A stretch of DNA of 64,000 nt from the NCBI RefSeq assembly GCF_954871325.1, contig NC_088777.1:25211366-25275365 (forward strand), written 5' to 3'. Positions 1-11,385 of the stretch are shown here, piece by piece (position 1 is the first letter of the stretch; every line of letters begins with the position of its first letter). The stretch is from Gordionus sp. m RMFG-2023 (taxonomy: Eukaryota > Nematomorpha > Gordioida > Chordodea > Parachordodidae). The position numbers and the translations under genes are program-made. The notes below the pieces were generated by a model. It made no database searches and was not told the origin of the DNA. It saw only the letters and a list, made by a program, of their open reading frames with translations.

Positions 1-378
1 TTTAAGAAAAAGTTAATTGCACTTAATTTTTAACATAGCAATTTGAAAGCGGATGGATTTCACATTTCTTTTGATTGGACCCGCTCCTGCTTTAGTTCAG
101 ACAATACTATGGTCAGTTGTGGAAATTTTGATGGATCAATTTACATCTGGCACTGTTACAATGGAAATCACTTTAAAATCAATTCTGATAACAAGTAGTA
201 ACAGTTGGTTCGGAATTATTTTTAAATCTATACTTTTAAATTATAAATTTTGAATATTATCCTAAGATATATTTTTATTATAATCAGCGCCGTGCCGAGA
301 CTTTTGACGTCCATGGGTAGACCAATTTGGCGACCCAATTTATCTAAGCTTATTTGAAAATTTTTTCTAATCTGAAAA

Positions 379-1773
379 CAGAGTTGTTAAAGGATCGAAT
401 CAAAAGATCGCCGATCCTGGATTCGATCCTAAATTTGTCAATTTTCCCGGATTTTTGATCCTAACTTAAATTGATCGGGATCGAGATCATTTTTTTAAAT
501 TTTCCATCCCGTTCCTTTTAAAAATTAATTTTTACTTATAAAAAGCAATAAATAAAATAAAAATTTTGAAAATTAAATTATATTTTTTTTATCACATTTT
601 ATCCACTTTCATTCCACCATATTTATATTTCAACAATTTCCTATATTTTATCTAGAACGAGATTTAGAGCCTACAAGTTTTATTTATTTTATATTATATA
701 TATAATATAAATAAATTCTAGGTTTTAATAATTTCTTACATTATAGATTTAGAAGATAATACATCTATTATTGATGTGACATCAGATATAAGTGAATGAG
801 AATCTTTTACCATTTCATAATTTGTGTAAGTATTTTACTTTATATGAAATGGTTGGAAGTAATTCTCTTTATGTAAGAACAAAATATCTTCTTCAAAGAT
901 TAGTAAACCTCAAAAGGAATTTAGAAATAATTCTTTTAAAAATAGAGCTAATATTATTTATTTGTGAAGATCATAACAAAATGCATATAAGAATTATTTA
1001 CAATAATTAATTAAATATCTATTGATGTGTTAATAAGGGCTAAATTTTGCAGATACCTGATTTATATCAATGAACACTTATTTAATAATAAATTAATTAT
1101 TTCCTTCATTGTATGATGGCAGTAACATATTGGCAGCAATAATTCACCCAAAATTTAAGCTAAATTGGCCTTATATTAATCTGCCACAAAATCTATTGGT
1201 AAAAGAAAGGTTAAATGCCTATTTGGAAATATGCAGGATCAACCACATGCAGATGCTTCAAATGAATGTAAGGATGAAATAGATTATTTTTTGTAAAAAA
1301 TTCTTCACAAAATGCTCGTCCCATTAATATTTATATTTTATTCAAATGATTATTCAATGAATATTATAATACTTATGTTAATTTAAAAAATATATTTATT
1401 GAATATAACACACCTTTGCCATTAAGCGCTCCTGTGGAGCGCTTATTTAGCAAAGCTAAACATTTGAAAGACGTGGATGTTTAATGATAATAACTTGGAA
1501 AAAATTTTATAATTAAAGGCTAATTTTAATTATAAATAAATATATTCTAATTATATTATATTATTCAATTACAATAAATTTATACCATATTTAATTTATA
1601 TTTATATTAGTTAATTTTGCATTGATCAGAAATTTCATTTAGAAATTTAAATAAGAAAAGGATCGTGATCGCGATCCTTTTAAAAAAAAGATCGATCCTG
1701 AATTTCGATCCTCATTTTTGAAAATATCGTGATCGGGATTCGATCTTTTTAAAAAGATCGATTAACAAGCCTG
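379..1773 (+). mobile_element. hAT DNA transposon derivative (hAT-1), internally degraded
   Basis: Bounded by an exact 8-bp duplication TCTGAAAA (371-378 and 1,774-1,781). The ends are imperfect inverted repeats: CAGAGTTGTTAAAGGATCG at left, and the right end read inward is CAGGCTTGTTAATCGATC. Both ends carry further GATCG-rich subterminal repeats. The plus strand keeps pieces of the transposase: a HPKF-like KFKLNWPYI segment near 1,150-1,240 and the C-terminal dimerisation motif LSAPVERLFSKAKHL near 1,396-1,480. No long frame is left. Its terminal sequence resembles hAT-2 at 11.4 kb, so the two may be related. Confidence 0.85.
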
Positions 1774-1879
1774 TCTGAAAATAAAAACTATGCATGTAAT
1801 ATGGTAAAATTTATTATGAGTAACGAATATTAAAAATTAATATTGCATGACCATGTATATAATCACAGCTTTATATAAT

Positions 1880-2600
1880 CATTAAAAAATAGATGTTTAA
1901 ACATTTATCCTCATCATTATATTTGCTAAAGAGGATATTAAGTCAGTACAATCTAACAACGATGCAATGCCATTTTCGATTTAAAATAGGGATATTTTTC
2001 TTACTACATGCAGGATCTTAAGTAAGTCTTGATTAGTTTTAACTTTCAGAATCTGCTTTCAATCTATACCACGACATTTGGAATGATTAAAATAACCCTC
2101 AAAACAATAGATATATTTGGCAGGGATTCCTATTAGTGTAAATATAGCCCAAGATTTCTAGAGGACATTTATGTTCTCTTACACAATATATTTATTAAAA
2201 TTTTAATTCAGGTAATATATCAGACAAATTAATATCGTTTTCCAACGAATCCTCACCCGTTAATAAAATATTTAACCTATAAATATATTTTAGCTCCATT
2301 TCAGTCGAATTTACCAATATTGGTATATCGAATAAAAACCCAAAGTCATCCTTGAAAGGTAACTGTTTAAACGTTCTTTCAAAGAAATCTTCGCTTGATC
2401 GAGTAATACGTTAAAAAATTTAATTATATCGATGTGTTCATTATCGATATCGATTATTTCTGCAATTTCAGATGTGGCGCATGATGTACCTTCCTTTATT
2501 TTAAGTGTTTTAATAGAGTCCCTTTTTGAAAATTAATAAATTCAGCTTCTTTCTTTTTCGTTTCTCAGCACCTATATTAAATTTATTTCCCTGTTCTTCA
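1880..2600 (-). pseudogene. hAT transposase relic (DUF4371/ZMYM-like type)
   Basis: Read on the minus strand, fragments in shifting frames match the C-terminal half of DUF4371-type hAT transposases: a LIDQAK-like segment, IPILVNSTEMELKYIYRLN, DSLENDINLSDILPEL, and later ENGIASLLDCTDLI, where the family has IENE-A-x-x-L-D/S-DLI. At least three frame changes and several stops. No inverted repeats or target duplication were found at its edges. It lies just beyond the 3' end of the receptor gene. Confidence 0.55.
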
Positions 2601-3364
2601 TTTTAATGGCCTATGAAATAAAAGATCATGGTACTTTCTAACAATTCAGTTCACTAAAACAGTATTTTTATTAATCTAGTTTATCATTTTTTGCTCTGAA
2701 ACTAGTATATAATATATATTAAATTACACATCTAATGGTCAAATCTATTAAAATAACTCAATTTAGATAAGATCAATTTAAAGTATAAACACCCATAAAG
2801 ATTATGTATTAAATGAAAACTATGTGTAAACATTCTATTATCTATTTCAAAATTCAGATTTAAAAATTAATAAAATATAGGTCTATCTAATTTTTATAAA
2901 TCATTATATTTTTACCCTTAATTTACATATGGCCTTACAAAATTAATTATATTTCAACTAGATCTTTAATTTGGGGTTTTATAGAATATGATCATTTTAT
3001 TTTTGACTATTTTAGTCGTTAAGGTTAATTTCTTTAAAAATATTAATTGCATTTTTTCAGAAAATCAAACAAGTAACAAAATTTGGTGGCCCTTAAAATC
3101 ATCAAATTTCGGCAACGGTACGGGCCTGATTGTAATTTATAAATTTTAAATGTTATTTTATGCATAATTAATTTATAATATCTTGTTTTTTAGCACAAAC
3201 GCCCCAACAATGTGCACTAAATGGAGCTTATTTGGAAATTTTTTTATAACATGCGATTACAAAAAAAGAATAACTGTTTGGTCATGATAATTTAAATAAT
3301 ATATGAAATATATTTGATAGTTCATTTTATTATAATTTTGTATTATTATATTCATTATAAACTA
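2601..3364. other. AT-rich spacer, no gene seen
   Basis: No credible coding frame, repeat border or RNA gene was recognised between the hAT relic and the 3' end of the receptor gene. Confidence 0.5.
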
Positions 3365-3370
3365 TTTATT
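3365..3370 (-). promoter_or_regulatory. Candidate polyadenylation signal of the receptor-like gene
   Basis: An AATAAA hexamer on the minus strand about 21 nt after the stop codon; another AATAAA overlaps the stop itself (3,390-3,395). Position fits, but such hexamers are common by chance in DNA this AT-rich. Confidence 0.4.
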
Positions 3371-3390
3371 AAGTAAAATATAATAAAATT

Positions 3391-3747
3391 TTATTTATCA
3401 ATCATAAGATTTTCATTGTTTTTTTTATGATGGCGTTGCTCCCTTAAAAACTCTTTTGCTTTTGCTTGTTCAATTAAACTAAATTTATTTACTATTGGCT
3501 TAACTTTAAATATACTATCCAATAATCTAAAGTCATTCTTTAAATCAATATTCATGCCTTGAAAAGTTGTGAGAGGCATATCTTCATCTAAAATAATTAA
3601 ATTATCATTTTGTATATATTGTGAGTTTCCTCTTTTTTTAATAAGACTAGGTCTCAATTTGGGGCTTCTCCTAGCTCTATTAAATATTTTTAATTCAGGA
3701 CGTGTCATTGCATTTGATCTAATAGGCGATATATTCAGCATATCATA
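3391..3747 (-). CDS. Exon 10 (last): cytoplasmic tail, part 2, with stop codon
   Basis: After a 47-nt intron (3,748-3,794) ending in AATGCTAG the frame continues YDMLNISPIRSNAMTRPELK, a basic stretch around FNRARRSPKLRPSLIKKRG, LIILDEDMPLTTFQG and an Ala/Lys/Glu-rich end before TAA at 3,391-3,393. The basic region could bind membrane lipid or act as a localisation signal; no family is recognised. The LIIL(E/D)(D/E) motif repeats the one in exon 9. AATAAA-type polyadenylation signals follow at once, which supports this as the 3' end of the gene. Confidence 0.75.
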   Translation of the reverse strand, partial: YDMLNISPIRSNAMTRPELKIFNRARRSPKLRPSLIKKRGNSQYIQNDNLIILDEDMPLTTFQGMNIDLKNDFRLLDSIFKVKPIVNKFSLIEQAKAKEFLREQRHHKKNNENLMIDK

Positions 3748-3794
3748 CTAGCATTAAAATATAATATAATTAGTTTTAAAAATTTGTAAAATAC

Positions 3795-4194
3795 CTTTTG
3801 AGTGTCAATTTTTTTTATAGAGAATTCAGCTGCAGTTGCCATTTCAGACTTAGAAATACTCTCATCTTCCAGTATAATCAAATCTGATCTATCTATAGAT
3901 AAAATAGGTGTCTTAATATTAACACTATCTTCATAGTCCGAAAAGTTTGGTAGTTCAATTATTTTATCCTTTTCTTGTTTTTCTAACTGGGATGCTTCTT
4001 TCACTATCCTTAAAAATGGTTCTTTCTTACGATTATAATTTAAAGGCGTTGATATAATATTGTTATCAGTGGAATTGGTAAGAATTCTTTTTAAATATGG
4101 GTATAATAAAAGTAAATGTTTAAAATGTTCTTTTTCTTCAGGATTTTTCCACCACCCATAAATTGCATAATGAATGCTCCATAAAAAGGGATAT
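3795..4194 (-). CDS. Exon 9: cytoplasmic tail, part 1
   Basis: Begins after ATGTAAG and reads YPFLWSIHYAIYGWWKNPEE just inside the membrane, then a mixed acidic/basic stretch with DYEDSVNIKTPILSIDRSD and LIILEDESISKSEMATA. I recognise no catalytic or interaction domain. Tyrosines (for example in FSDYEDS) and the paired motifs LIILEDES here and LIILDEDM in exon 10 could be short docking sites, but that is inference. An ATG upstream at 4,212 lies in the 44-nt intron and is not needed. The exon ends in phase 0 at TCAAAAG before GTATTTTAC. Confidence 0.75.
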
Positions 4195-4238
4195 CTTACA
4201 TATTTATTTAACATAACATATTAATTATAATTTATTAC

Positions 4239-4510
4239 TTTTTTGGATTTTTGATTAAAGCTGTTATCGCTAGCAATAAGAGTACCATCATAACTATCAC
4301 AACTAATAATATTATGATTCCATATTCAGAATTTGTTATTTGTGACGCGAGAACCTTATCTCTTAGAGAAGCGTTCCTATAACTAACACCGAAAGCATGT
4401 GGTATATTTACTCTACCATTAATATGATGTATCAAACATAAATATATCCCTTCGTGATTAGCGGTATTTGGAAGAAGGCTTAATCTAGAAACATGGGGCC
4501 AATTTAGAAT
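4239..4510 (-). CDS. Exon 8: C-terminal half of the Ig domain, juxtamembrane stalk and transmembrane helix
   Basis: After TTTAAACAG the exon reads ILNWPHVSRLSLLP and then TANHEGIYLCLIHHING, the D/N-x-E-G-x-Y-x-C motif carrying the second Ig cysteine. It continues VNIPHAFGVSYRNASL (last Ig strand) and a short stalk. A membrane helix follows, IIILLVVIVMMVLLLLAI, then a basic stop-transfer stretch LIKNPKK. This fixes the topology: Ig, LamG and TSP1 domains outside, tail inside. The exon ends two bases into a Lys codon before GTAATAAATT. The next intron is 44 nt (4,195-4,238). Confidence 0.85.
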
Positions 4511-5003
4511 CTGTTTAAAAAAATATATATAATTAAAATGAATTCTATATTTCTTAGTTATTTATTCAACCAAAATATAAATGTATAAAGTACTAATAAT
4601 TTGACTTGAGGTTTATTGTTTAAAGTAAAGTTTTGATTGAACTCGAATTATTTAAATAGTTGAAAATCTTCTGCCAAAAATATTATATTTAAAAATTATA
4701 TTTAAAAATTTTATTTTTTAAACTATTTATAAACCTATTTTAAAATATTACATTATCAAAAAGAAAAGTATCATTGTTATTTTGTGCAAATCATATTATC
4801 CCTTTCTCTTACGAGTGAGGCATACTAGTGGATATTCATAGTCTTTCTTTACGAATTGATGTATTTAGTCTAGTTGCTGAGAGCAATGAAAGAAGTGACG
4901 TTAAATAAATATCAATACACATCTCACATACAATAACGCTTTTAAGGTATCGAAGTATGAAATGAAAATGTTGCGATTTTCAATTTTACTATGGGTATCG
5001 ACT

Positions 5004-5215
5004 TAGTGTTGTTAAACGGCTCGTTTTGAGCCGATTTTTAAAAACGGCTAACTCAATATTTTATCCAGAAATTTATTACATAAGCCTAAAGATTTTTCCC
5101 ATAGATGGTACAGAAGTTTGGACGTCTATTAGCGAAATTTTAAAACTTAGGCAATAATTTTGTGGCTAAAATTTTAAATAAGCCGTTTTTAAAATCGAGC
5201 CTTTTAACAATACTA
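5004..5215. mobile_element. Small hAT-like MITE, copy a
   Basis: A 212-bp element with inverted ends TAGTGTTGTTAAACGGCTCG and (read inward) TAGTATTGTTAAAAGGCTCG, flanked by 8-bp near-duplicates TATCGACT and TATCAACT. It has no coding capacity and lies in the giant intron 7-8 of the receptor gene. The element at 44,505-44,689 is a second copy. Confidence 0.75.
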
Positions 5216-5397
5216 TATCAAACTGATAAGGATAACGGGTTAGTTTTATTACAATTCTTAATTGAAAGATTGTTCTAGTTCCAATTCGGTTATTCTGAGA
5301 AAATTTATATCGATTCATTTCAGTTTGATATTCAATTCTATCTGTTTATTACGCTTTTTACATATTTAAATTTTTTTAAATTATTCATAATTTATTT

Positions 5398-7311
5398 GGT
5401 TCCACGTCAATTCGGCGCGGCGACAATTCGGAGCAACGACAATCAGCGCGTATCTAATACAGCTGCAATTTATTATAAATTTATTAGTATAAAAAAAGGA
5501 TGATTAAAGAAGTCATTTTTAATGTTAGTCCGATTAATTATTTCTTTGTATTTTTTTACAAAAATCTCAATTTAATTACTATATGTGTAATATCAATAAA
5601 AAATTTAGTAATATCAAAAAAAATTAACCAATATTTATGCCGATTTCTTTGGTGGACCAATTTACCATATTATAAGGTATGTTGATTAGTAGTCAATATT
5701 ATGTAACCCTAAAGAATTCGCGCATAGAAGAATGAAAGAAAAAGAAAGGTTTGGACCTCTTTCTCTAATCTTACATATTATTTTGGCTAAAATCATAATT
5801 GACCGTTTTTAAAAATAAGCCCAAATCGGGCTGACGAATTAATGCGCAATTTTTTTATTTATTTATATTATAGGTATTGAAATTATAAATATACTAATCG
5901 AAAATAAAATTATAAATTTCCAGTGTCATTAAATATGAGAAATTTGACATTTCAATTATCATAGATAAAAAATATAAGTGGCTTATCATGACCTTGACTT
6001 AAAAAATCAAAAAAAGAAACTAAAAAGATTTTGTCCGACTAGATTCATTGAAAACAAAAGTCGGTGAAACTCTTTATTGAACTATATGATGTTGTATTTG
6101 CAGCACTGGAATTATATATATCAAGCAAGGAAAAAAAATCAGCAGATGCTGAAAATCTTTTGAAGGCTAATTACGCCACAATTTTTAATATCTACTCATT
6201 GTGTTTATTTTTTATTTAATTATACATATGATTTAGCAAAATGCTACAAAAAATTGATTGGGATTTAAGGGAGGTTATGAATAGAGCAAAGGATATTGTT
6301 GAAATATTAACAAATATTAGATAGAATGTGGATAAGAATTTCAAGAATTATGAGAAAGTAAAGGAGATTGCTAATATTTTTGTGATTGAAATTTTTAAAC
6401 ATAGAGTAGTTTCTAGACATTCCAATTGCTCAAATATTGATGCATCTACGATTGAGGATTTTTATAAAATAAACATTTTTATTCATCTTATTGATACATT
6501 TTTATTTAAATTATAGGAAAGATTTATTAGTCATTTTTTTATTTTTAGAAGCATTTTTTTTCTTTTGCCGGTTGAGTCTAAACTGTTGATTACGCTTGAA
6601 TCACGAGAGGATATTTGGAAAATCTCAATATAGTAGGCTCATATGATATGTTACTTTGTGATATCTGATTTTCGCAGGATAGAGTATTCTTTGAGACCAA
6701 AAACTCTGCAGACCCTTTCCATGTGCAATTGCATTTTAGGTTCCCAATATCAAAACATGATTAATTATTTTAGTTACATTACCAATTAGAACCTGCACTA
6801 ATGAAGGCTCTTTTTCAACTTTTAAAAGATTAAAAACCTATTAAAAAATACTACCGGTGAAAAATCTTTGGCTTAGCCCTTTTAAAAATTTATAAGGAGA
6901 TTATTCTATATAAATATTTGATTCTAGATGAATTAGAAAAATCTCAGATAAAAGTAGACCTCTCATTTAAATTCAAATGTTAAACGACCGATTTAAGTCA
7001 TTTTTAAAAACTTAGCCAAAATAATATGTATACCCTATAATGTGATAAATTGTCCACCAAAGAAATCGGCATAAATATTGGTTGTTAATTTTTTTTGATT
7101 TTTTATTGATATTATACATATAAATAAAATTGAGATTTTTGTAAAAAAAATACAAAGAAATAATTAATCGGACTAACATTCAAAATGACTTCTATTTAAT
7201 CATCCTTTTTTTTATACTAATAAATTGCAGCTGTATAAGATACGCGTTGAATTGTCGTTGGCCGAATTGTCGTCGCGCTGAATTGACGCTGCACCGAATT
7301 GACGTGATGCC
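5398..7311. mobile_element. Foldback element with 9-bp target duplication
   Basis: The 9-mer AATTTATTT flanks it on both sides (5,389-5,397 and 7,312-7,320). The arms are long inverted repeats: 5,398-5,690 pairs with 7,020-7,311, and a weaker inner pair (5,700-5,830 with 6,945-7,060) extends them. The outermost part contains repeated CGTCAATTCGG / CGACAATTCGG-like units. Nine-bp duplications and long arms are typical of Mutator-like or foldback elements. The centre holds a hAT transposase relic and no transposase of its own kind. Confidence 0.75.
6010..6890 (+). pseudogene. hAT transposase relic inside the foldback element
   Basis: On the plus strand: FCPTRFIENKSR near 6,030 (family CPTRW motif), IDASTIEDFYKINIFIHLID around 6,440-6,500, and LFQLLK-like then LKTYLKNTTGEKS-like sequence near 6,810-6,870. 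These parallel the hAT gene at 56-58 kb (there IEEYYKINVFILLLDTF and LRRLKTYL). The relic has many stops and frameshifts, and its N-terminal half is missing. Confidence 0.55.
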
Positions 7312-7320
7312 AATTTATTT

Positions 7321-8206
7321 TACTAAATGATCAATAATAATATGATAAAAAAAATGTTATAAAAACTTAGAAATAGAAATGAAACAAAAATATTATGAAA
7401 ATGTAGAAATAGAAATGAAATAAAAATATTTTTAAAACAATAAAATAAATTGAAAAAAATTATATAATTATTTTATTTTATTGTAAAATTTAAATGATAT
7501 GTAACATAGCCGCATTCATTTGTTGAATTTTTTTTAAAAAAATACAGTTCTGTTACTGTTTGGAAAATTATAATGGTTTATTTCGGTTTCCCAATGCGGT
7601 TCGACACCCTTCTTTTAATGATTATACAACTTTTACCTTCATTTTATTTATAAATTATGTTTAAGAATCATCTTAACTCATTTTTTATTTTCACTAACAC
7701 ATTAAACACTTATACTTTGATTTTCCCGGGTTGATAAGGTAACATAACATTTTATACCACCCAGGAACTTCTACACCCTTCTCCCTTACAAGACAATGCC
7801 AATATTACCCTTTTTTAAATTTTGCTCCTTACTTCCCTCTAATTTTATTTACCCCCACCCTACTAAATCAAAATTAGTCATTTAAATAACGATACCTTCT
7901 TCAGAGGTACCTACTTCATATCAAAATTATTTATTCAAATGGTTATACCAATAAATACCTATAAGATACCATAGCCACCCTCCTCCCCCATGGGAGAAGT
8001 CTTTAACAGGGATATTCATTTATATAAGGATATTATCGCAATAACTCATCGACGAAAGGTAAAAAGAGAATAAAAATTTTGTTGTTTATTTGATTAAACA
8101 ACAATTGGAAGCTAAGCTAATATTCCCAAATGTTGTAAATGATAAATTTTTAACTATCAAAATTATATTTTAGCCAAGTCAGTTAGAAGAAGACTGTTTT
8201 CCATTT
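7321..8206. other. Intronic AT-rich sequence, nothing recognised
   Basis: Between two inverted-repeat elements. It contains short A-rich repeats (AATAGAAATGAAA-like, 7,368-7,430) and a pyrimidine-rich stretch near 7,740-8,000. No coding frame or RNA gene was seen. Confidence 0.45.
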
Positions 8207-8214
8207 TCACGTGT

Positions 8215-9174
8215 CTAGTGTTAATTGATTGTTGTGTAAAGCCCAGACCCGGGGTTTGGGTCTAAAAATCGACTAAACCAGCTTTGAGCACGAACCCCTA
8301 CCAAAGACCTGGGGTTCAGGTGAATAATATTCAAAATAATTCAAACAAAAAATTTTTACCAAAAATATATAAATAGCAAAATACAATGGCATTTTCTGAG
8401 GTTCAATAGTAATGCCCTGCAAGCATTTCAGCTTAGGGTTTTAATTTTATTTAATCGGGACCACCTAGGGCTTAGAAGTACGAAAAAAATAGGATATAAA
8501 TGAATTATTATGTTGGTTAGCCGAGCGATTATTTCCAGCAATACCATCCTAGTTCATTAGATACGAATTTTCTTGCCGGATTTGTTAATTTGATTTTTTT
8601 GACAAGTTTATTTGATAACATTAGTTCCTAAATTCGGCTAGAGTGAGCTTGAATAAGATATTTAGAATACTTTGGGATCGTTTTTATTTAGGGGAGGAGG
8701 GCGGGGGGGTGTAGTTATAAACAAGCCTCTTTTTGTCCTGCCTTTTCTGAAGTCAAAATATATAAAACTTTCAATTAACACTTTTTATAAAGTTTGTGTA
8801 ATTGCTCTATTGGGTAATGGCTAAATACATGCTAACTCGGTTCAATCTTCAGACACTTGACAAAGAATATCCGTTAACATCGAGGCGTTTTAATTTATAC
8901 AAATTTCTTCCAAATTTGAGCCTCTATCTTTTTAAAAAAAACTCCAAAAACCAGAGTTATAGTTTTAGTCCTTAGTCAAGCCGATTTTTAACCGGCTAAA
9001 AATATATTTAGTTTGAAGTAGTTTAAAATTAAAATTGTCTTAAATTAAAATAGGGTTATAAATTTTTTTAAAAAATAAGGTTTTTCTTTAAAAGTAAATG
9101 TGTTATTTATATTAATTATTTTTGTAAACAAAATATTTTTATCTGAATGAATGGGTTTTAGTTTTAATTTATTA
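8215..9174 (+). repeat. Left arm of element A (outer part)
   Basis: Inverted copy of 18,660-19,275 (outer two thirds) and of about 13,930-14,229 (inner third). Landmarks on both sides are a GAGCACGAAC stretch, a poly-G tract followed by a TTTATTTAGGGG-like stretch, and GAGCCTCTATCTTTTTAA. The mariner at 9,175 interrupts it. Confidence 0.75.
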
Positions 9175-11006
9175 CAGTGAAACGATACACATGTTTAAAT
9201 ATACTATAAAAGGGGGTAAACAAAATAAGTTTTTATTTTTAATAGAATAAAGATTGAAATTAAATATGGACAAGCAATTAATTAAGAAGATTAATAGTGG
9301 ATTAATCATTATAAAAAGAAATGTGTTACATATATATAATTTGTGATGAAAAATGAATTTTTTTTTTTATTTTCTTTGAGAATGCTCAAGTAAGATATTT
9401 GATTAAATTTCATTTAAAATTCTAAATCATTTTTTGTAAAAAGTCTTTTTAATATTTGAAAATATTTTAGAATTTCTTAAATGTAATCTATTTTGTATAT
9501 CCATTTATTTCGATAAAAATATGATAACACTATAAACTTTTATAATAATTTCGATAAAATAATTAATACATAAAAAATATAATTATAATTTATCAAAATA
9601 TTCCATTGTTCCACGAATTTGATGTTGGTACCTTTTTAGAAATTAAAAGTTAATATTATAATTATTAATACAAATCGATTATAAAGATTACCTAATTAAT
9701 CAGTTGCCCGCGATAACCCAACTCCAAATAGCTTTGCATGTGATTGTAAAAGTTAGTGAAATCATAAGGAATAAATCCGTGTAAGAGTTGAATAATATTC
9801 CTAACAATTTCATCTCTTGAATTAGGTCGGGGATTGATTGCTCTAAATTTATTTTTCAAAACTCCAAAAAATTTTCAATGGGATTTAACTGAGGTGAATA
9901 AGGTGGTAGGTATTCAATCCTACCTTTATAAGAATCGATAAGATGGCTTCTATGGATAGATGCATTATCCATTACAATGATTGCATCTGGTGGTAGGATA
10001 CTAATAAGCTCCGTCATAGAATCACGGAATAATAGCCCATTATAAGCTCCGTCTATTATTTTATAATGAATTACCCCTCCAATTCCGATTGTACAAATGA
10101 TACTTACATTTTTACCCTTAGAGGATGGGATTTTTATTATTGGACGGACATTGTATGGCGCCCAGGCGTAGATTGGTACAACATGCAAATTTATTCCAGT
10201 CTCATCTAAGAAATATAAATTTTCTCTTGGGATATTTAAGATCTTTGCACAATAAATTTGACGAATATTAATAGCCCCGGGAGTATTTCTTCTATCAGGC
10301 TCCTTGCCAGCCCTTTTTTTAGACCAACCAATATTTTTAATATATTTACTAATTGTGGTTTTTGTTTTTGGACTACCAGGAGGTAACTTTTCTATTATCT
10401 CCTGAATAGTCAAAGTGTTATTATCCATTAATAGGCTTATGATACTTCTTTCAATAATGGAAGAATCTTTCTTTTTACTTCCTCTTTTTTGAATATTATA
10501 TTCCTTTAAAGGATCTCCATTTATTTCTGGGAATGTATCCCGTCTAAATTTGTGAACAGATGCAGTAGACATTTCGACATATTGCGATGTCTTTTATTTT
10601 CATTTGTTGTTTTTCCGGCATTGATAACATTTTGGTAACTATATCTAATTTTTCTTTATTCCAATATTTGTGTATTCTTTTTGGTCTTTGAATTCTCGAC
10701 GAAGATTGGGAGTTTTCATTTAAATTGGAAAAATTAGTATTACTATTGGATAATAAAGATTCTATATTAAACATTTTTTTTTATTATTTAAGAAAAATTA
10801 AAAATAATTAATATGTAAGTATTTTAATTTTTTATTTTGAATTAAATTTTAACACATTTTTTTTATAATGATTATAATCAACTATATTAATTTTCTTAAT
10901 TAATTGCTTGTCCATATTTAATTTCAATCTTTATTCTATTAAAAATTAAATCTTATTTTGTTTACCCCCTTTTATAGTATATTTAAACATGTGTATCGTT
11001 TCACTG
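9175..11006 (-). mobile_element. Tc1/mariner-type (DDE_3) transposon, copy 1
   Basis: Inverted repeats of about 130 bp start CAGTGAAACGATACACATG on both ends and include a TTTTACCCCCTTTT-like G/C block. The element is flanked by TA dinucleotides (9,173-9,174 and 11,007-11,008). It encodes a transposase on the minus strand. It sits inside the left arm of element A, so it is younger than A. Confidence 0.9.
9692..10774 (-). pseudogene. Tc1/mariner-like transposase, frameshifted
   Basis: Starts at ATG 10,774 with MFNIESLLSNSN, a region rich in Ser/Asn, then a helix-turn-helix part (KYWNKEKLDIVTKML; STASVHKFRRDTFPE). The catalytic core has all three acidic motifs: FLDETGINLHVVP, IVMDNASIHRSH and YLPPYSPQLNPIEN, giving a DDE triad of the IS630/Tc1 DDE_3 type. 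The C-terminus reads VLKNKFRAINPRPNSRDEI and ends LGYRGQLIN-stop. Two single-base frame slips are visible, near 10,583 (between DNA-binding and catalytic parts) and near 9,865 (just after NPIENF); otherwise the protein looks complete at about 355 residues. It is closely related in plan to the copy at 34.4-36.1 kb. Confidence 0.85.
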
Positions 11007-11040
11007 TAATCAACATAATTTAAATCATCACATTCACAAC

Positions 11041-11232
11041 ACTGAAAAATAATAATTAATAAACTTAACTTCAAAAATATTTAAAAAAACGGAAATTTTG
11101 TTTTTGATAATATTGTGAAAGTTAAATTTAATTAAAAAAATTTTAAAAAATTTTCTATATAAATAATTTAAAAAATATAACATGCGTTTTTTTATATTTT
11201 TGAAGTTGTTTATTAATTATTATTTTTTTAGT
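11041..11232. repeat. Short AT-rich palindromic repeat
   Basis: About 45 bp at each end pair as an inverted repeat (ATAATAATTAATAAAC then AACTTCAAAAATAT, and the complement near 11,190-11,230). It could be a small hairpin MITE or part of element A's inner arm. Confidence 0.4.
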
Positions 11233-11385
11233 TATTTATTAAAAAAAAAAATATTTTTTTATAAAACTTATGAATTTTATTTTACATTCAAATAATGTTT
11301 AAATTTAGGTTAATAGATTCTATATTTAATTATAAATATGTAAATAAGAAAATACAATTAACATAAAAAGTTAATATACTATGAA

